In this document: in pieces, positions 59,999-64,000 of the stretch
Layout of the letters: every line of letters starts with the position of its first letter
Numbering within the stretch: position 1 is the first letter of the stretch
Assembly: GCA_003008705.1 (NCBI GenBank)
Contig: PDUO01000013.1
Coordinates: 268,702-332,701 of the forward strand
Length of the DNA: 64,000 bases
From: Pezicula radicicola
Taxonomy: Eukaryota > Ascomycota > Leotiomycetes > Helotiales > Dermateaceae
Direction of reading: 5' to 3'
Program-made: the position numbers and the translations under genes
Notes under the pieces: generated by a model
Databases searched by the model: none
Seen by the model: the letters and a program-made list of their open reading frames with translations, nothing else
What the model was told of the DNA's origin: nothing

Positions 59999-61810
59999 CT
60001 ATCTACATATGCATGGGGGTCTACACGAAGCAAACTTTGTCTTAGAGATCTCCGCTACTTCGTCGCACTCCGTAGTGTGGTTAACTTCTGAAACTGGCTT
60101 GACAAAGGTTTCAACAGGACGAGCTCCACCTAAGCCATATTCCTCGCCTGAGCTAGAGCACGACCCGGATTTCTCTGAGCCGTGTCGACTATGGTCTATC
60201 TCGTGGGGAGAAACCTTGGGCAGGAAGTTAGCTCCAGTAATTCTCATAAGATTGAGCATGATGGTTGTGTACTTACATCTAGTGTGTTGCTTCCGATATC
60301 AACGTAATCAATACGGGAACCGTCTGAGAACATGCTGAAGCTTCGGATTAGTAGCGAGGAACCAAGCGTCGGTTGAAATTCAATGCTAGAACCATCAGAG
60401 AAGATACTGAGGCGATGCGTAGCCTCTTCATTAGGATTTTGTTGTCCTTCTACTCTGTCCAATGTCTCCGCTAGAGAACCGTGGATCTCTTGACTGTGTG
60501 ATCCAAAACTCTTTGTGCTCTCTAGCCACAATCTCTCCTTTTTGGAATTTATCCTTTTCTCCAGGGGATTCCACCAGCCACACATTTGCAGATGGCGGGT
60601 TTCATTAACCGAAGAATCACCTAGATGTTCTCCCTTTGGGTAGGAAAAGCGAGTGCGAATGGAGGACGGAGGCAGAGGGATATGGTTGTATCGAAAGTCG
60701 AGAATCGAAGCGTAAGATGACCGGAAAGCAAGGGTGCCAAGGATAATACCCATGAGAATTCCAAATATGATGTCGTGAGCATGATGTTGCTACATTGAAT
60801 CAACTCGATCCAAAGATAAGTAGACTGAGGGTTTCTTACATGGGAGATAAACATAGAACCTCCGATCAATGAGGAGCAAAGTAATGGTAAGACAGTAGCC
60901 ATATAAGTAGAGAACTTTGCTCCATAGTCCGCAAAAGGCTTTAACTTTGCATTCATATATAGAGCAAGGAATATTGCAACTGCAAAGGAGTTAGCAGTAT
61001 GACCGCTCGGAAAGCTCTGCAGGCTGTCCATAGTCAGCAACTTCATGTCTAATAAATAGCATTCAACGCCCAAAATACGGAGGCTTACGCTGTATTAATT
61101 TCTCTTTCTTTTCCAGTACAAGCAGTGATATCAAAGAAAAGCTGCGCATCGGCTACCCTTTTCCTGAGCAGTTCCAGATCCGGTTTGCAGACTTCGATGA
61201 GATATGGTCGAGCTCCACCCATAAACTGTTTCAGTAAACATTGAACGAATGTACTATTTCCAAGACAAATCAGCATGTGTTTATCAAAGCCTAGTCTTCT
61301 TGCAACCAAGCACGAGATTGTAGCTTACGTTGCGACCACGGCTTTAAGAATCCCAATCATCCCAGCATGCCAGTCCCACACACTTTTGAGTTTGATCTGG
61401 AATAACGAGATAATGGCAATAGGACTTAATACTACAATATAGCCGCAGACCCAGGTAGACAGCAGTTCCGGCTTTCTGGGAAAGCTTAATTCGGGAGGGA
61501 GACCAAAGTCTATAAGGTTGCTCAAATCGAAGTCGGCGGAAGGACTAACTGGTGGCCGCATTGGAACCAGTCGCTGTCCAGGAAAGAAGATTGGCATGTA
61601 AAGAACTGGTGGTATGCAGGCGGCCACCATGGCAATGGAGATGAAATCGAGCCAGATGGTGCGAATATAGAAAATTCCATATTCCACGATGGTTCCACGG
61701 CATTTGCGGAGCTTGCTGACATGGCACTGATAACAATTTCTTGGAAGTTCTGTGGTGCTTAAAGGAGCCTCATTTCTGGGGGTCCTCAGGGGGGTTTTTA
61801 ACGAAGACAT
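59999..61810 (-). CDS. PAP2-type phosphatidate/diacylglycerol-pyrophosphate phosphatase
   Basis: Integral membrane lipid phosphatase. Exons 61810-61329, 61253-61089, 61014-60840, 60789-60277 and 60214-59999 give 516 residues. Membrane segments include LDFISIAMVAACIPPVLY and WVCGYIVVLSPIAIISLF. Motif 1 is LLKQFMGGARP (K-x6-RP); motif 2 is FPSGHTANSFA; motif 3 is GGSMFISHQHHAHD, which keeps the catalytic His and Asp but has Met where the usual S-R pair has Arg. A long Ser/Arg-rich cytosolic tail follows, about 240 residues, longer than in yeast Dpp1 or Lpp1. The last junction (LD to VSPHEID) is the least certain; without it the protein would end soon after residue 445. Confidence 0.87.
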
Positions 61811-63069
61811 ATACAGGAACGATGATAATTTGTGATTCTTGGATGCATAGGATCGTAGGTAGGGAAGTCGGGAAGTCGATGATAATGAAATAGGGAGATT
61901 TGTAAGAGATTGTTGAAATACAGATCCTTACGGACGCAAAATTGGGAAAGAACCCAGGGAGCAATTGCTCTCATGTTGAGGTACTCTGAATGCTGAAGTA
62001 AGAGCGAAGAGCCGTTTCCATCAACAACGCTATTAAATATACAAGCGACGAATTTGCAGTGCCGCTCACCAGAGATACCTACCAACATAATCGGGTATCT
62101 CGAATACCATACCATACCATACCAAAGGTGGAAACCTTGATACGTCGAAAACGTAGGAACTGACAGGTAACGAAAAAGTAAATTCTCGACTGGCTGAGGG
62201 AAATTCAGTCCCAACACCAATGTTAGGAATTGTCTGCAGAGTCTAATTTGCCAATGTGGCAATGCCCAAGTAGGCATCTAGATCTGTGGAAAGTCGTGGG
62301 CAAGCTCCAAGAGCCAAAGAGTACGAGTTTGGTGGTGCAACTGACCAGCATTGCTATGATTACAGCACCGATCTGACGCCTGTTTCTCGAGTTTTGTACA
62401 GCATAAGCAAGTTAATAAGCAGCTTGCTGGACATTCAATGCATACTTTCAGCTAGACAAGGTAGAAGTCATTGATTGCTGATAGTTGGAGTAATCCAAGT
62501 GATATATATGTACGGTTCTCAAGGCGCTGCTGACTGAGTACTGGCTTCAATACTGCATTGTGGCAGTAGTGAGAAAGGCATGTCGTCGATGTCAAATAAT
62601 CTCTAGCCCCACTCCGCAAAATTTAATAAACACACACCTAGAAGCCCGAGAACTCGGGGGTGCTTCGGACATTCCGCCTCTTGGAGTCTGCCCATAAAAA
62701 AAGCAATTCATCAATCAATTACTCTGATCAGCTCTGATCAGCTTTGTTTACCCCTCCAAGGGATTTCATATCCAAATTCAGACGAATTCTGCAAGTCAAT
62801 CTACCCCAGAATATCCCCTGTACTGTCCAATCGGACGCAAACGGCCTCAAGCATCAACCGTGGCTCTCCTACGAAGTCTCGGTCATTACCCCGCCAAAGT
62901 GGCTTCCCAATCTAGTCCAGCGAGGAGACTCTCTCTCATCGCTCGGCACCTAGATCCACGGACGCATCTTCCCATCAACACTCCATATTCAACTGAAAGA
63001 TTAACATTCGATCAATCTATTTCACCTGAATTTAGGAGACGATTCAGCACGTCCGAGAAACCACCCAAG
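61811..63069. other. 1.26 kb divergent region, PAP2 / aminotransferase
   Basis: Holds both promoters. An ACCAT microsatellite lies near 62107-62122. The 210 bp before 63070 form an open frame ahead of the aminotransferase start but with no ATG in phase. Confidence 0.5.
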
Positions 63070-64000
63070 ATGTCGAGCCAACCAGATCACCCCGCATTGC
63101 TCATCCCGGGCCCTATTGAATTCGATGATGAAGTCCTCAAGTCTATGAGCCATTATAGGTGTGTAGAACCACTAAGTAATCGCTTTTAAGCACCTCGTTC
63201 TTCTCTGATTCTCGAATGCTAATTGCTGTAAATTTCACAGCGAGAGTCATGTTGGCGGGCCTTTTGTCAACACCTTCGGCGAGACCCTGACGATGCTGAG
63301 AAAGCTCTTCCAATCTACCGATCCTGCTGCACAGCCCTTGGTAATTTCAGGTTCCGGTACACTGGGATGGGACTTGGTTGCTGCAAATCTAGCAGAACCC
63401 GGTGATGATGTCCTAGTTCTGCATACCGGTTACTTTGCAGACTCCTTCGCCGACTGTTTCGAAATATATGGTGTTAAGGCTACGCAGTTGAAGGCCCCGA
63501 TTGGATCAAGACCTCAACTTCCAGAAATCGAAGCAGCATTAAAGGAGAAGAAATACAAGTTGCTGACCGTGACCCACGTAGACACATCTACCGGGGTTCT
63601 AAGTGAGCTCAAGGCCCTCTCTGAATTAGTCCACCGTGTATCTCCAGAGACTTTGTTGATTGTCGATGGTGTATGCAGCGTTGGTTGTGAGGAGATTGAG
63701 TTTGACAAATGGAATCTTGATGCGGTTATTACTGCCAGTCAGAAGGCAATCGGTTGCCCTGCTGGTCTCTCAATCTCCATGTACAGTGGCCGGGCTATTG
63801 AAACATTCAAGAACCGGAAGTCACCGCCAGGATCTTACTTTGCCTCTTTCAAAAATTGGCTACCAAGTAAGTCTATGTGCTTGATTTGAGCATGTACGTA
63901 ACTGACAATATCTACTTAGTCATGCAAAATTACGAAGCCAAAAAGCCTTCCTACTTTGCAACCCCATCACCCCAATTGATCCATGCGCTCCATACCTCTC
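63070..64000 (+). CDS. agx1: Alanine-glyoxylate aminotransferase, 3' end outside window
   Basis: PLP enzyme (class V) that converts glyoxylate and alanine to glycine and pyruvate. Visible exons 63070-63158, 63241-63866 and 63920 onward give about 265 residues before the edge. Motifs: LLIPGPIEFDDEVL at the N-terminus, SESHVGGPFV, VISGSGTLGWDLVAANL, LLTVTHVDTSTGVLSEL, LLIVDGVCSVGCEE with the PLP-binding Asp, and TASQKAIGCPAGLS with the Schiff-base Lys. The ATG at 63070 is the first in frame; the frame is open further upstream and would encode an Arg/Ser-rich extension, but without an ATG. A spliced mitochondrial leader is therefore possible. Confidence 0.93.

Noticed and set aside
61798..62277. 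159-codon minus-strand frame upstream of the PAP2 gene
   Set aside because: Overlaps the PAP2 start in another frame and has no signal or domain.
62744..62953. Frame just upstream of the aminotransferase as a targeting leader
   Set aside because: It is in a different frame from the enzyme and ends in a stop; no intron joins them convincingly.

Overview
The window is nuclear DNA of a filamentous ascomycete (Pezizomycotina). Nearly all genes are split by short GT-AG introns (mostly 47-130 nt, often with a CTAAC branch site). Both tRNA genes carry introns. The protein set is typical of that group: PX-BAR sorting nexin, Yth1, Wss1, LETM1, CRM1, a GH18 chitinase, a GH35 beta-galactosidase and an A-T-TE NRPS-like enzyme. 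A leotiomycete is my best guess, but that rests on general resemblance only. I joined exons by hand and checked that each spliced model has an intact frame and a length divisible by three.

Layout. 0-12 kb is accessory: a C2H2 zinc-finger fragment with an apparent frameshift at the left edge, a secreted GH35 beta-galactosidase, a PanE-like ketopantoate reductase, and, divergent from it, a 964-residue adenylation-thiolation-thioesterase enzyme whose thioesterase nucleophile is Cys instead of Ser. 12-25 kb is gene-poor: an unrecognised gene, two tandem repeats, a GH18 chitinase, Yth1 and a DUF1776 membrane protein. 25-41 kb is mostly housekeeping: a broken M61-like peptidase gene, Wss1, a DUF2306 membrane protein, tRNA-Leu(CAA), Snx4, a mitochondrial-type adenylate kinase divergent from LETM1/Mdm38, tRNA-Ile(AAT) and indoleamine 2,3-dioxygenase. 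41-49 kb holds a secreted phytase-like esterase, a 2 kb AT-rich gene-free block and exportin-1. 49-64 kb holds two GPI-type surface proteins, an unrecognised Gln/Tyr-rich protein, a peroxisomal acyl-CoA oxidase ending in SKL, a Cys-rich membrane protein, a Mug14-like class II aldolase, a PAP2 lipid phosphatase and the start of an alanine-glyoxylate aminotransferase.

How genes relate. There are no operons. Neighbours are linked only by shared divergent promoters (PanE-like/NRPS-like, adenylate kinase/LETM1, acyl-CoA oxidase/Cys-rich protein, PAP2/aminotransferase). The one plausible specialised-metabolism unit is the NRPS-like enzyme with the PanE-like reductase. No aminotransferase, transporter or cluster regulator lies beside it, so calling it a cluster is inference. 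I found no CRISPR, no intact transposon, no rRNA and no clear wholly new system. The most unusual items are the Cys thioesterase, the peptidase gene interrupted by an in-frame TAG, and the unrecognised gene next to degenerate minisatellites.
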